From the NCBI RefSeq assembly GCF_051622035.1, contig NC_135360.1:10158001-10222000 (forward strand): a stretch of 64,000 nt of DNA, written 5' to 3'. Position numbers and translations under genes: made by a program. Source of the stretch: Arctopsyche grandis (lineage: Eukaryota; Arthropoda; Insecta; Trichoptera; Hydropsychidae). Shown here one piece after another: positions 1-12,000 of the stretch (its first letter is position 1; each line of letters starts with the position of its first letter). The notes beneath the pieces were generated by a model, which saw only the letters and a program-made list of their open reading frames with translations, had not been told where the DNA came from and searched no databases.

Positions 1-221
1 ACCTCTCCATTAGTTAAGAAAGCAAGAGAGCAAAAAAACACGGTAGATTATAATAGTGAACCATTTTTTTTTTTGCAAAAAGACTTTTTTTGATCTATGG
101 TCATCAGCTGTTGGATACTCAGCACAGAACATTAGGGGCAATGAATCGCTAAAGTTATAAAATCTAATTAAAAAAAAAAAGATTAAGATTATGTAAAGTA
201 AGTATATAAATATATGTACAT

Positions 222-607
222 ATATCGGTGGTTACGTTAAAGGTAACCACCGAGAGGTTCCCAGGTTCGAGGCTTCAATTGAAGATAATTTATTCGGAGT
301 AATTCCGCAGTGCTGCTGGTCACACATATATGTTTGTAACTCCCAAGTCGATCGTTTCCTATCAGAATATTTAGATTTATCTGATTTCATCGTTGAAACG
401 GGTCCTTCCTACATTCTAGTTGTCGCCACTATTTGAATTTGTTATCAACTAAGCACAGAATATTAGTATCAAGCAAGAGACAATGAATCCAACCTACTAT
501 TTGAATATGATTTCAAATTTATAATCTATAAATTTATATATATAAAAGTTTAATACCATAGATGTCGCTCAGGGGCAATACCCCATGGTATCATGGTAAA
601 ATATAAA
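222..607 (+). mobile_element. tRNA-headed SINE, family A, near full length
   Basis: The head contains a degenerate A box (tcggtggttacgtt) and a B box (ggttcgaggc, 264-273). It is followed by the shared central domain (gtgctgctggtcac, caagtcgatcgtttcctatcag, ttgttgaaacgg-like) and the family A tail (accatagatgtcgctcaggg, then tcatggtaaaatat). A 10-base hairpin (cggtggttac / gtaaccaccg) has formed in the head. About 65 bases of extra sequence interrupt the middle. Confidence 0.7.
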
Positions 608-615
608 TAAAAAAA

Positions 616-2720
616 TAAGACATTGAATTTATAAGTCTTGAATTTAAAGCTTCATACAAAAAATGATCAATAGTCTATTTTTATATTCCTTTGTATGTTT
701 AAACAATTTGTAAAAGATATTTTGGGTGTCAGGTATTTTCGATACTAAATATGTATTTATAAATTTAATATTTTACGATTTAAATGTATATAAATACATA
801 TATACACACATTGAAAAACGACAAAAGTTCGGAAGTATTCACGAGTAGGAGGAGATACAATTGGCGAAGAATTTTAAACAAAGTTAAGTGAAAGACAAAA
901 AGACGGATATACTTTCAGAATTTTTGGAGTTTAACGTGTGTACAAATATATAGGCACAAAGCTAGGAAAAACAATTGGCATAATACCTTTTAAAATTGGC
1001 AACCATGAAGAAAATATCAGAGAGAGTGAGAGAGACCTACGGACTTGACGACGAAAAGAATAGTGGAATGCCAAAAAAAACAAAAACACTTTTAAAAAAA
1101 CAGGACGGAGGCCTCCACCCAGAGGCAAAATAAGAAGAAGCAGCAGAATAATCCAATCATATATCATCAAAACAGCAGGAGTCATCCATTTCAAAAGCTC
1201 AAACACACGTTGTGTTCACCAATGCATACACTCGAGCAATTACACATTATTTCCGGTACACACGTTTGCTTTGGGAGCAGCAGAGTACGTTTCAAACGTC
1301 GAATCTTTTATATCAAAGCGATGTATACAATTCGAGTTGGCAACACCTGAATCCTACAAAAGCTTACAAGTGAAAGTGTACACGTTCACATGGAAACGTC
1401 GCACGAAAGTCTTCCTTCCCCTAAACGCGTCAGCTCTACGATAAATTGCAACCGAGAAGACTTTGTATGTACATATGTATGTATCCATGTAACTACATAT
1501 GTACATAATGTACACACAACAACCAGAAATTACATACATACACGTACACTTCCTTTCAATGTCAAGCATTGATCCAATCTCCGGAGGTAAAGAGCACTAA
1601 TCAAGAATTTTGGACACCGTACAACACTCGTATATGAATTACACAAAGCCGTATATATTTATAAGCCGTACTTTTTAATTATTAATTGTAACATAAAAAA
1701 TGGCTAAAGATACTTAATATTTTTTAGGAATTTATGTACAATGCCGTTTAAAATGTTCTACATATGTATATGTTTGTATGTATTATTTGTTAATTTCATA
1801 TAAGGAATATTTTTATAGTAATAATGCATTTTTTTCTTTTTCTGCTAGTATTATTGTCGATCCTTTTATATGTGTGTGCTCTTCAAGAGAAAATTACAAT
1901 ATAATCCTAATATCAATATTGTGTAAATTAAAACAAAATAGTCGAATTTTTTCCTTTTAGAAAAGTCTAAAATTTTGTTGCCACACAATTTATACTATCT
2001 CAGAATTGATGAAGTTTTGTTTGAATCTGTAAATCTAAAGTAGTAATTTTTTTTAAGCAATATTTAATTAAAATATTTTGACCTTTTTAATATCCATCTT
2101 CCACATGTTATGCTTCTGATTTTTAAAGTAAAAAAAAATATATTAATCCGACAACCGGAAGTCGAAATTTCGTCTAACTGAAAATCCGAAATGTGTTTAT
2201 TTCCCCACATTAGCTTACAAATATGTATCGAGACCGTTCTCAATTCCACATGGATTTCTCGGATCCGATTTCTTTTTGCTTATTGTATAAAAATTATAAT
2301 CGTCTATGATAAGAAGAAAAATACAAGAAGAAAGTATTTAATTTATATTATTATATTAAAGCCGTTTTAAAGGTCAAACTGTAAACTGAGTCCCAAACTG
2401 AGCCAAACTGTAAACCCAACAAATACAGTGTGAAAGTCCCTTTTGTCGAAGAACAAGACAGTTGTTTTTCCAAAGAAATATCTATATATTTTTTTATATA
2501 CATATGTACATATGTATACATATATTTCTACCATGACAGGTTGCCTCTAAGGCGACACTTATGGTCAAATTTGTGTACATAAGTACTAAACATTACAATA
2601 CAGTTATTATTATATACAATAGCGTCATATACGGAAAAATTGGTACGATTAACAAATATATATATAGCTTGGTAAGATTAACAAATCGATATACTGAGAA
2701 TTTGCGAGAAACATCTTACA
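616..2720. other. A+T-rich stretch without a supported gene
   Basis: Both strands show only short ORFs with no recognisable protein. The stretch holds short dispersed palindromes of tacatatgtatgta type (near 1465-1515, 1755-1780 and 2500-2525) and small internal repeats such as the two gattaacaaat strings near 2647 and 2678. Nothing else is visible. Confidence 0.5.
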
Positions 2721-2726
2721 CATATT

Positions 2727-2849
2727 GGGTGCCGTGAATATCCCCCTGTTTTTGTCGCACAGCCTCATTTACGTGTGCGCGAGCAGAATACAATGGAACT
2801 AGGTGACGTCACACGTAACAAAAACAGGGAATTTTTCGCGGCATGCCAC
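2727..2849. mobile_element. Short MITE with terminal inverted repeats
   Basis: The left end gtgccgtgaatatccccctg plus tttttg and the right end caaaaacaggg...cgcggcatgcc are imperfect inverted repeats of about 28 bases around a core with acgtgtgcgcgagcag. A second, half-length copy lies at 13959-14041. The superfamily is not resolved and no clear target duplication was found. Confidence 0.65.
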
Positions 2850-2897
2850 TGAAATGTAGGAAAATATATATCAACAAATTCACAAATATCTATGTGT

Positions 2898-2999
2898 GAT
2901 CAGCAGCAATGCAGAATTACTTCAATCGGGTCAATCCAGGGTTCAAACCTGAGAGCCTCTCAGTGGTTAGCATTAGCGCAACCACCGAGCTACATATAC
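2898..2999 (-). mobile_element. SINE family A head fragment
   Basis: Reverse-oriented tRNA-like head: agctcggtggttgcgctaat on the minus strand, then a B box (gggtttgaacc type) and ccgattgaagtaattctgca. It ends in the gctgctgatca motif that starts the central domain; the rest of the element is absent. Confidence 0.65.
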
Positions 3000-3111
3000 T
3001 GATGCATAATTATTTTACATATCTTACTTGATTTTAAAACTTCATTCCTCTTCCACTAATTGCCTCTTCTTGGATACTAATGTTATGTGCTTCGTATCCA
3101 GGTCTATATAT

Positions 3112-3199
3112 CCAAGGTCTGATCAGCAGCACCGGGCCATGGATTGAACCCTCAGTTAAAAGCATTATACGCTAACTGCTGAGCTATGTTGCTGGTTAT
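3112..3199 (-). mobile_element. SINE family B head fragment
   Basis: On the minus strand it reads ccagcaacatagctcagcag, gcgtataatgcttttaac, a B box (gggttcaatcc) and tgctgatcagaccttgg. This matches the heads at 19677, 20256 and 21989. Only the tRNA-like head remains. Confidence 0.65.
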
Positions 3200-4371
3200 A
3201 TGCAAAAAGTTTTATTTTGTTGAATGGCAACCCTCATTTGCTATTGAAATTATGCCAGTTTTCCATATGAGCTATTAATATCCAAAATCGTATATGCTCG
3301 AAATATTTTGGCCAAAAGGAGATGATTTCTAATAGGAGTATACGTGAAATATAGGCCAGAATATAAAAAAAAAACGAGGTCGAATTTTTTCATGATCACA
3401 AAACTATAGATATAGTCATATATTGATACTTTGCATTTACGTATGTAGATAAAGTAAAAAGTTGTTTACGATAAAAAGTTTAAAGGACATCGAGACGTGT
3501 CTTAGAATAGCTTCGTCACATTTTTGAAAGAAATTTTTTTCACATAATCGACATCCAAAAAGTTACAACCGATTGAATATTCCAGACTTTTTTCTACACC
3601 AGATACGACAGATAAGTGGAGAACACGCACATACATACATAAATATGAAATATTCCGTATTGAATACCTCAAACGTGTTACATAATTGAATACAAACTAT
3701 GGCCCGGCAAACATATAATTTAGCTTTGGGCCTCTCGAACCAGACGTATTGTCACACAGCGGGTGGTTTGGTACAATTTCAACGACACGACAAGTAGAAA
3801 GAAATAAATAATAATAATAAAAAAAATGTAATGTAGATTGACGTAATGCGACCGTAATAAGAAGCCATCGGAAGCTCTTCAAAAGCTCCCGGCGTTTATT
3901 TCGATCGAGCCTCATTTATAACGAGAATATTTCCATATAAAACGAAAACGCGCCACGTGTGTACCAACGCACATCATTACGAGTACACAACAATGCAACG
4001 GCCGCCGACTCATATTCGCGTCTTTTCGTCACGCGAATGCGAATATCGGTGATAGATTTAAGTGCATAGTTTGTTTATGGGGCGCGTTCAGATTCGCCAA
4101 CCCTTTATTGCCGACCCCCGCTTTTCCTGAAACCGTCTGAAACTATAAACTCACCGCTCCGGTATACATATATATGTATGTATGTACACGTGCATTGGTA
4201 TGTGTTCACCGTCGTAAATCGTCGTTAGAGTAAATAAATCGCCATAAGAATCTACAGGTGTGACATCGAATCACCGTTGGGTCGTTGCTATCATCGTCGT
4301 GCTGAACAATAATCACCGGTGCCTTTGAGATGACATATATTCGTTGATTTACCATTGTGATATATTTTGCA
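3200..4371. other. Intergenic or intronic stretch without a supported gene
   Basis: Only short unconserved ORFs occur. The part from about 3880 to 4330 has more CG dinucleotides (cgcgccacgtgtg, cggccgccgactc, cgcgtcttttcgtcacgcga) than the flanks and could be regulatory, but no core promoter motif stands out. Confidence 0.4.
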
Positions 4372-4999
4372 TCGTCTTAAATAGCTTTTGGACACTTTCT
4401 TAACACATTTAAGTAAGTAAGTGTGACAGTTTAGTGTCTGTTTTGGTCATGCTGTTGACTCGTGTGCTTCTGTTTTGCTGTAAGTTATTGCAGATTTAAT
4501 CATTTGTAAGCTTCTTTTTGAAAAGTTCAATACGATAGAAATTCCGATTAGAATTTTTGTTTTTTATCTAGCTGCAGTGTACATAGATGGAAAATGATGA
4601 TACGCAAATCCATGCAATAAAATAAGGATGAATTCCTCAACATGATATTGTTCTAGGGCTAATACAGTCATAGACTTAAGATTTAAGTAACTTTCGGACA
4701 CTTTCTTTATACATTTGATTAGGTATGTGTCCCAATTTAGTGCATGTTTTGGTCATGCTATTGACTCGAGTACTTCTGTTTTTCCATCTTGTTAGTTATT
4801 GCAGGTTTAAAATCTTTCTAGGCTTCTTTTTGAAAAGTTTTATAAGATATAAATTCCGATTAGAATTGTTCCTTTTTACAAACCTCTTTTATGTTTCATC
4901 TAGCTGCAATGTAGATGGAAAATGATAATACGCAAATCCTTGAAAAATAAGGTTGTATGTGCTCATCTACATGCTATTATTCCAGGGTTAATACAGTCA
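4372..4999 (+). repeat. Tandem duplication of a ~300-base unit
   Basis: Unit 1 (about 4372-4670) and unit 2 (about 4675-4999) align over their length. Shared strings include ttggtcatgct, ggcttctttttgaaaagttt-like, attccgattagaatt, tagctgcaatgt-like, atggaaaatgat and a common end, aatacagtca. They differ by substitutions and short indels, so the duplication is not recent. No protein is encoded. Confidence 0.8.
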
Positions 5000-5003
5000 A
5001 AGC

Positions 5004-5115
5004 GATCAGCATAGCTTGGTGGTTCCGTGGGTTGAGCTCGATTAAAAATAATTTATTCCGAGTATGATGCTGGTCAGATATGGATATTTTTGACTTTGAG
5101 TCGATCATTTCTTGA
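5004..5115 (+). mobile_element. SINE family A, 5' part
   Basis: The head agcatagcttggtggttccg is followed by a deletion that removes most of the B-box region, then ctcgatt, the central motif atgctggtcagatatgg and gagtcgatcattt. It is followed almost directly by a second copy at 5178, which makes a SINE-SINE cluster. Confidence 0.65.
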
Positions 5116-5177
5116 AGAGGCAACGAATCACCCAAGTTTTAAAATCAAGGTTGATTAAGATTATGCAAAATAATTAT

Positions 5178-5535
5178 AGCCGGAGTAGAGCTCGGTGGTT
5201 GCGTTAATGCTTACCGCCGAGAGATTCCCGGGTTCAAATCCTGGGTTGACCTCGATTGAAGACAATTTATTTATTAAGTATTTCTGCAGTGCTGCTGGTC
5301 AGACTTGAATATTTGTGAATCCCAGTCGATCCAAAGTTTGCTAATTTATCTGATGTCATTGTTGAAACGGTTCCTCATCAAATTGGCTAAAACCATCCAA
5401 CCCACTATGTCACCACTATTTGAATATGATTTTTAAATTTAAGATTTATAAATTTATGTGTACAAGTTCAGTACCATGGATGTCGCTGAGGGGCAAACCA
5501 TTAACGGCAACTTGGGAAAAATTTAATTGGGTTTA
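5178..5535 (+). mobile_element. SINE family A, full-length reference copy
   Basis: This is the best-preserved copy. The A box is tagagctcggtgg (5186-5198), the B box ggttcaaatcc (5231-5241), and the pol III type head ends in ctgggttgacctcg. The central domain runs from gtgctgctggtcagacttg to gaaacggttcctcatcaaat. The tail has ccatggatgtcgctgagg and gggaaaaatttaattggg. Length is about 358 bases, in the usual SINE range. Confidence 0.8.
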
Positions 5536-5539
5536 GTCT

Positions 5540-7640
5540 TTTATATATAAGGAAATAATTTAATTATTTTGTCACTTTTTTTAGCGCAGAATCTAATTAG
5601 AAAAATTCCAGTTGGACTTTTGATTTATCACAAATATTGTTCTAATATAATCTGATAAGGATGATGATAATTGGATGTAATGCAAAAATATGCTATAATT
5701 AATAAAAGGTGTATTCTTTTGCTAAAACAACAGCAATCGCCCTAAGTCATAATTATTTCGATTGATATATTTTCATTTTTGCAAAAAAAATCAGCTGAAT
5801 AAAAATAAACAATATGAATTTTTACGTTGAAATAAATACTCATTAAAATCAAATTGGGAAATGTTGTCTTGTTATTTTAAGCTAGTTAAAGAACTCAATA
5901 TAAATATCATGCCATTTAAATTAATTGATTTTATAATAAATCGTATAAGAATTAATTTATAATTTCTCAGTAAATATAACAATGGCGTTTATGTGTATAC
6001 AGTTGAGGTCAACTTTTGTCATCCACCTCTATTCTAATTGGAACGCTTAGCTTCCGAGCGTACGAATCCGAGTGAAACATTCGCGGAATTTCTATTGGAT
6101 TCGAACTGGAAATTTATAACAAAAACGTATTACACAGAATTTACGACGATTGCGCTCGTCGAAATTTCATTTTAACTTTGTTTCGAATAACAAACAATAA
6201 TAAAAAAAACACGCGCGGCGGATCTTCTTCATATAATATTATAAAAACTCAAGACAAATAACGAGAAAATTCGATATAAACGACGGAGCAATATTCGTAC
6301 AAAACCGGAACTAATTAAACCAGAAGAGGATTTCGACAAAAATGTATTTCATTAATAATACGCAAGTACATACATTTATTTTTGCATTCGTATGAATTCG
6401 AGCGATTAATAAGAATATCGAAATACATACATATATGAACATAATACGTACATACATATGTACATATCTATTATATGATATTAAATTAGTCTTGTAATAT
6501 GTTTTTGTAATATAATTTTTCTTCATATAATACTAATAATGACCAGATCTAGGACTTGTCAGCTATCAATCGACCACATATTACGAGAGGGACTTTTTCC
6601 AAGACCGTATTCGTAAGCCACACTACGAATTTTAACCTGAAAAACATATGTATATCAACATGGAAAATTCATTTAGCTAATATGTACATACATACCAGGA
6701 GCGTACCGTAACTTTTAAAACAGGGGAATACGCATACGTATTCCCGGGATCCCGGGAATCCCGGGAACGATCCCAGGCTCCGTCCCCTATACCGGGAATT
6801 GAAAAAGTCCGGGAAATCAGAAACCCTAGTACCAACACTATAATTGGCCAGATTAGGTCGTGTATGAACAAACTAGTATGTTCGTAAATGCACGAAATGT
6901 ACACTAAGCCTCTAAGTACATACATACATATATACATATATAACCATTTTTAAAAGTAAAATTTGATCATTCGCTATTTTATCTATAAGTAGGATAGATT
7001 TTACAAAAAAAAAAAAACAACGATATTTAATCAATATGATGGTTTGACGTATCTCAGGACCACTTCAGACAGATACGAATGTCGTGTCTCAAAACTGAGA
7101 AAAGTGTTCAATAAAATGTATAATATGTATACGTTTTCTCTAATAATATGAATCTGAAAAAAATCCCATACAAATTCACAACACACACATACTCGTACAT
7201 ATTGCAATACGATATCGATACAAACACATGCTTACCCAAATTATCACATAACATATTGCTTACACAAACAACCCGATTATTATTCCCTACTTGGCATTTC
7301 CGCAAACCTGACACGTGCAGCTTACGTATAACATTCAGATGAAAAAAATACAACAATTTTATTCAGCCTTCGTCAAAGAATGAAAGAAGAGCAATTTTTT
7401 TAATGACGAACTGGTTTCCTTCATCGTACACACACACACATCATACTTCAAGCAAGGATGATTGCCTCAATTCAGAATTAAGCACTCCGAATGCCAAACT
7501 GTCGACTTTGTATTCGTATAAAATATCATCAAACGTAGTACGTAGGTGAGTATCGGTCCATTCGTTATTTTCCACATACACACACACACATGCATACATA
7601 CATACGGAAGCGCAAGCCTCACCAGCATCGCAATTTGAAG
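5540..7640. other. A+T-rich stretch without a supported gene
   Basis: No conserved ORF is visible. Contents are short tacatatgtac-type palindromes, a (cccggga) cluster at about 6740-6775 (ttcccgggatcccgggaatc and neighbours) and a weak CG-rich patch at 6040-6210. A (CA) run lies near 7425-7440. Confidence 0.4.
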
Positions 7641-7649
7641 CGTACACGT

Positions 7650-8130
7650 GTATTCGGCGAAGTTTACGCGCGCGCGCGAGAGTTCACGAACACATGTGAA
7701 AAGTACATCTTTCACAAGTGAAAGAATAAGTGGGAGAATTTGGGGCGTCCTGGTGGGGGGCGGAAGGCGAGTGGAGAGACTACAGGGGTGGGTTTTGATG
7801 GAGGCGCGCTCGAGGAGCTGGTGGTGGCCAAAGGGGGGGTCGGAAAATTCGGGAAAGTTGAGGAGCGAGATGGGGAGGGAGATGTCGGATGAGGGGGGGC
7901 AAAGATGGGTAGGTGGTGTGGGGTTGGATGAGGGGGTGGGGGGACAGAAATGAAGGAAGAAAAAAATACATATATCTCCAAATCATTACCCACACACGCG
8001 CACACATATAATTTCATACGAGAGTCGACGCGCGTGTGTGCGCTCCGTGGCATAGTAGATTGCGCACGGTTCGCGCATATCCGCTCGTGTGTCTCATTTT
8101 TGCGCGTTCTACGTTTTACATTTTTTCCCT
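7650..8130. promoter_or_regulatory. GC-rich island with G-rich + strand; possible promoter or noncoding exon
   Basis: A CG-rich start (tttacgcgcgcgcgcgagag at 7662) leads into about 220 bases in which the + strand is almost free of C and full of G runs (7740-7950: ggtggggggcgg, aaagggggggtcgg, gagggggtggggggac). A second CG-rich part follows (8025-8110: gacgcgcgtgtgtgcgctcc, gcgcacggttcgcgc). ORFs on both strands here are low-complexity by-products of composition. A promoter role is inference. Confidence 0.3.
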
Positions 8131-8533
8131 CGATTATTATTCAATTTGAGATCTTCGTGTAGCGATATCGTTTCGAGGTTCCTTCAGATTTTTCCGCATT
8201 TTTTTTGATCGACTTCAAATTTGTAAAATTTGATACGCGTGCAAGCACTTTGTCCAAGGCATATGCATACATACATATAGTCAAAACGACAAGTCCCTTA
8301 TTGATTTTATATTAAAACGATTGGCCTTTTGATTGGATTGAAAATTACGTTATGAAAGGCAACATCCGACGCCAATACATGAGATGTAGAGCCGTTGAAA
8401 AAAATTCCCACTCCTATTCCCATTTTGGCTACGACTTGTACTGCCCATATAATGGCGGTTTTTAGAGAGATTCGATTAACCGACTAATCTCATTTTCTCA
8501 CCAACATACTCCAACTCAGATTCTGGCTACATA

Positions 8534-8955
8534 TAGCCAGCAGTATGGTTCGGTGGTTGCGTTTATGTTTAGCAGCGAGAGGTTACAGGGTTCGATCCCG
8601 TGCTAATATTTAATACTGCTGGTCAGTCTTGGAAATTTGTGACTCCAAGTCGATCGATTCTTATCAGAGTTTGTCAATTTATATGATTTCATTGTTGAAA
8701 CGGTTCCTCCATCAAATTGGCAAAATCGTCCTACCCGCTATGTCATAAATATCTAAATTTTATTCATGTATAATATGAAAAAAAATATGTACATGTCTAA
8801 ATCCATAGATGTATCTATGGATTAATTCATTGTTAATTTCGTTCTCTTCAGCCTTTCGAAATACAGTGATTTATGTAATAAATATGCTGCAATGTTAGTA
8901 ATTAATTGTCTAGGAAGGCGCATTGGGGTCTGCCTGTTAAACCTTCCTGGTATAT
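8534..8955 (+). mobile_element. SINE with family A head and family B tail
   Basis: The head has cagcagtatggttcggtggt, a B box (ggttcgatccc, 8589-8599) and the central domain (ctgctggtcagtcttgg, caagtcgatcgattcttatc, attgttgaaacggttcctcc). The 3' end is not the family A tail but the aggaaggcgcattggggt / cctgttaaaccttcctgg hairpin found in family B (8912-8918 pairs with 8942-8948). The part between 8760 and 8890 is strongly diverged. Confidence 0.65.
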
Positions 8956-9093
8956 ATGTACATATGTATATTTATGTAAAATAAAATAAAATTTAACTAT
9001 TACAATAAAACTGACTTCGAAAATTAAAAAATAATATTTTTAAATTATGCACGCAGTACTGATATAATCAAGATTACTTTCAAGTCAGAATGG

Positions 9094-9345
9094 TGACATA
9101 GAATTAGCGCAGTACACTGGTAGAGGTATTGCATGCCAGTAGAGAGGACGTGGGTTCAATTCCCGGCCAAATACACTGTTGGCGAGATCTTGTCGTTATT
9201 AAAACATAGATCGATCGTCTCCTGTAAGAATTTTCCAATTTTCTAGCTTAATTGTTGGGACGTATCCGATAAATCGGTATCCTGCCTCTCAGTTTCTCGC
9301 AAATTCGAGTTATTGGCATATCCAATTTGTTGAATCTTAAAAAAA
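9094..9345 (+). mobile_element. tRNA-headed SINE, family C
   Basis: The head tagcgcagtacactggtaga plus a clear B box (gggttcaattccc, 9152-9164) differs from families A and B. Its body still carries the same core (agatcgatcgtctcctgtaa, ttgttgggacg) and the tail motif tttctcgcaaattcgagtta. It is a single copy in this window. It is not a working tRNA gene because no 3' acceptor arm matches the 5' end. Confidence 0.6.
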
Positions 9346-10777
9346 TGCTACCTACCTAATACATTTAGTTTATTGTCCATAAATGTCTATATTATATTAT
9401 ATCTACTGTTCTGTTTGAAAAATTGTTAGTACTTATGTACAAAAATTATCTAAACATAATAGTATATCATGCAGAAGTGTTCTCGACATCGATAAGATAA
9501 CTACCCATTCTCTATCTACGTATCTTACATTTCATTGTATACTCAATCAGCACTAAAATTTTACCTGAATGGCCATTGATTCGACAATGTCCTAAACCAC
9601 ATCACATTGTGCCGTCTGCTCAACGTTCGTCTGATTGACGATCAATGATGATCAATCAATCTCCTGCTCTTTCACTTAAAACGAACAGACCTGCGATATT
9701 ACATATACCCGCGTGCTTGTTGATAAAATTATCTGCAGAAGAGTCATATATTAAGATCGCTACGTAAATATGTGTAAAAAGTTTCATCTCCCATTGTCAA
9801 AATATATATGTATGTATAGGGTAAGTACGTACTTTAAATCAATGAAAACAATGCTCAAAAGTTGAATAAATAAACTACAAAAAAGTCCGTCGTCTACGAC
9901 TTGTCATTGATGAGGCCGTTTGGGGTTAGATATGTCAAACGTCAAACCTCACAGATTAATACAAAGCACGTAAAAAGCGAAGGGTGAAGAAGCCCCACGA
10001 ACGATCGAGCCGGGTCAACGTATAAAATATGCCAATGGTCGTAAACCCAGTATATAGCCATGTATTTGTATAGTAGATACATGTGTACGATTGTTTGAAG
10101 AAAGCCTTGTTGAAAAGAGACATCATTAAATATATGTATGTAAAAAAATGGATTAAAATATTCAAACATCTAAAAATCCATTTCTATATGTTTGATTTGG
10201 ATTTTTAAATGCTTTTTATTATTACGAAATTATGTTCACAATACATCTTATATCTATTTTAATAGCTACTGGTCTACTGATCATTTTCTATTTTACAATT
10301 TAATTTGGTTAGTAATCATAGTATTATATTATTCTAATGTTAATCTACAGCATAATAGGAAAAATAGCTCAAAAACCTATTGTTTCTATATGTTTAAATA
10401 CTTTTTAGTATTGCTATAACTGCTGAAAAGATTTGAATCTGCATGACGTAATGCAAATTGTACGAATTGTTTGAACAAGTTACTTTAATATGACTTGGTT
10501 CCAATACAAATTTGTACAATTTCCCACGTATTAAAGTATCTCGAGAAGAATCTTGTTCCAATAATTTTTAGTTGTCATTTAATGTGGGTAGAAATGAAAA
10601 AGCGAATATTAAAGATTTAACATATAAGTTAATGCCAAATATGTATGGAGTGAACTCAACAAATAAATCAGATAAACTCGGAAATATTGAACATTTTTTT
10701 TAATTCTAAAGTAACAGTTTAGTAATATATAAATAAACAGCTACTCTAAGAATAAACTAATAAATAGTTTTAAATAT
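9346..10777. other. A+T-rich stretch without a supported gene
   Basis: Only short ORFs without recognisable domains occur on either strand. Small repeats include gatcaatgatgatcaatcaa near 9640. Nothing else was found. Confidence 0.4.
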
Positions 10778-11395
10778 AGCCGGCAGCATAGCTTGTTGGT
10801 TCCGTCAATGCTAAACATCGAGAGGTTGCCGGGTTCAATCCCGTAGGTTTGACCTCGTTTGAAAAAAATTATTCCGAGTATTTATGTAGTGCTGCAGGTC
10901 AGACTTGAATATTTGTGACTCCAAATCGATCCAAAGTTTGCTAATTTATCTGATTTCATTGTAGAAACGGTTCTTCATAAAATAGGCAAAAACCATCCTA
11001 CCAACTATGTCACCACTATTTGAATATGATTTCAAAACTTATAATCTGTACATTAATATACATATGAACCACTTTTTTTTGCAGTCCACTTTTCTTGATT
11101 TTGAGAAATATCTCGCAAAACATTAAATATAATGTTTTGGTTTAATAATATGTATTTACAAAAATACTGGTGGGTTGTAATACGTTTATTCTGCTTTTAC
11201 GAGATTCTTGATATATCGAATTAAAAAAAAGTGAAAAATTTGTGAATCAAGTCAAACAGACAGTGTTTTTGGAACTGAAAATTGGACTTCCGCCATATTC
11301 AAATATAACGGCACTCAAGGGCTACCTGTAAATGGTATCATGGGAAAATATAAAATTGGGCCCATCAGCTATGCTACCTTTCTCAAGTATTACAT
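10778..11395 (+). mobile_element. SINE family A interrupted by another repeat
   Basis: The head gcagcatagcttgttggttc has a B box (gggttcaatccc, 10830-10841) and a complete central domain (to about 11030). The family A tail resumes near 11313 (ctcaagggctacctg, tggtatcatgggaaaatata, cccatcagctatgctacc). Between about 11070 and 11312 an unrelated repeat has inserted (listed separately). Confidence 0.75.
11070..11312 (+). mobile_element. ~240-base dispersed repeat inserted in a SINE
   Basis: It aligns with 54763-55024: gagaaatatctcgcaaaaca, ataatgttttg, aataggtttattctgctttt-like, gagattcttgatatatc and ggacttccgccatattcaaa against their counterparts there. Its position inside a family A SINE tail shows that it moved after that SINE inserted. 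Confidence 0.65.
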
Positions 11396-12000
11396 ACAAA
11401 ATAAAATAAAATTTGAACCTAATTTAGACTACGTATATACTTTTAATTCAGAATGCTAATATGTAAGTACGTATGTTATGTATGTAATTCTCAGCTCATA
11501 GCAGAAGCTGTAAAGAGGAGAAGAATACATAGAAATGAATGATTAATTCTAAATTGAAAAGAGAACCAAACGAAAGTAATTTGTTCAGCATTTGAAAAAA
11601 AAACCGTAATTAAATAAGGGTAATTCGATTAATGATAATATAATTTTATATTCGGTGTGAAAGGCTTTCATTCACAGCTCCACATAAAATTTTGCCAAAT
11701 ATTACTTAAGTTATTCTTTGTAAACTATAATTTGGGACGGAATGAGAGAAAGGAAGAAGTGGAAAAGACTTTCTAGAAACAAACCGAAGAAGCATCACCC
11801 CTCCTCTCAAACACACACTCATCCATATACGTAATATAAGTCGTACAAATATGATATGTGTAGATAGATATACACACATAGAGAGGTGGGCATATTACCC
11901 AAGTGGTAGAAATACGTTTGTTCTCCCTTCACACGAGATTCCAATACAAACATAATAATTATTTTCATCGTGTGCGCCTCTGCGGTTATAATACGAAAAT
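11396..12000. other. Stretch without a supported gene
   Basis: A+T-rich sequence with an A/G-rich part (11735-11800) and short CA runs. No ORF or repeat of note. Confidence 0.4.

Noticed and set aside
1465..1515. tacatatgtatgta-type palindromes as regulatory sites
   Set aside because: The same word occurs dozens of times throughout the window and behaves as genome-wide simple sequence.
5178..5260. tRNA genes at the A/B-box pairs (also 9105, 15027, 20256, 21989, 48264)
   Set aside because: Box A and B strings are good, but acceptor and T arms do not pair and each is followed by SINE body sequence.
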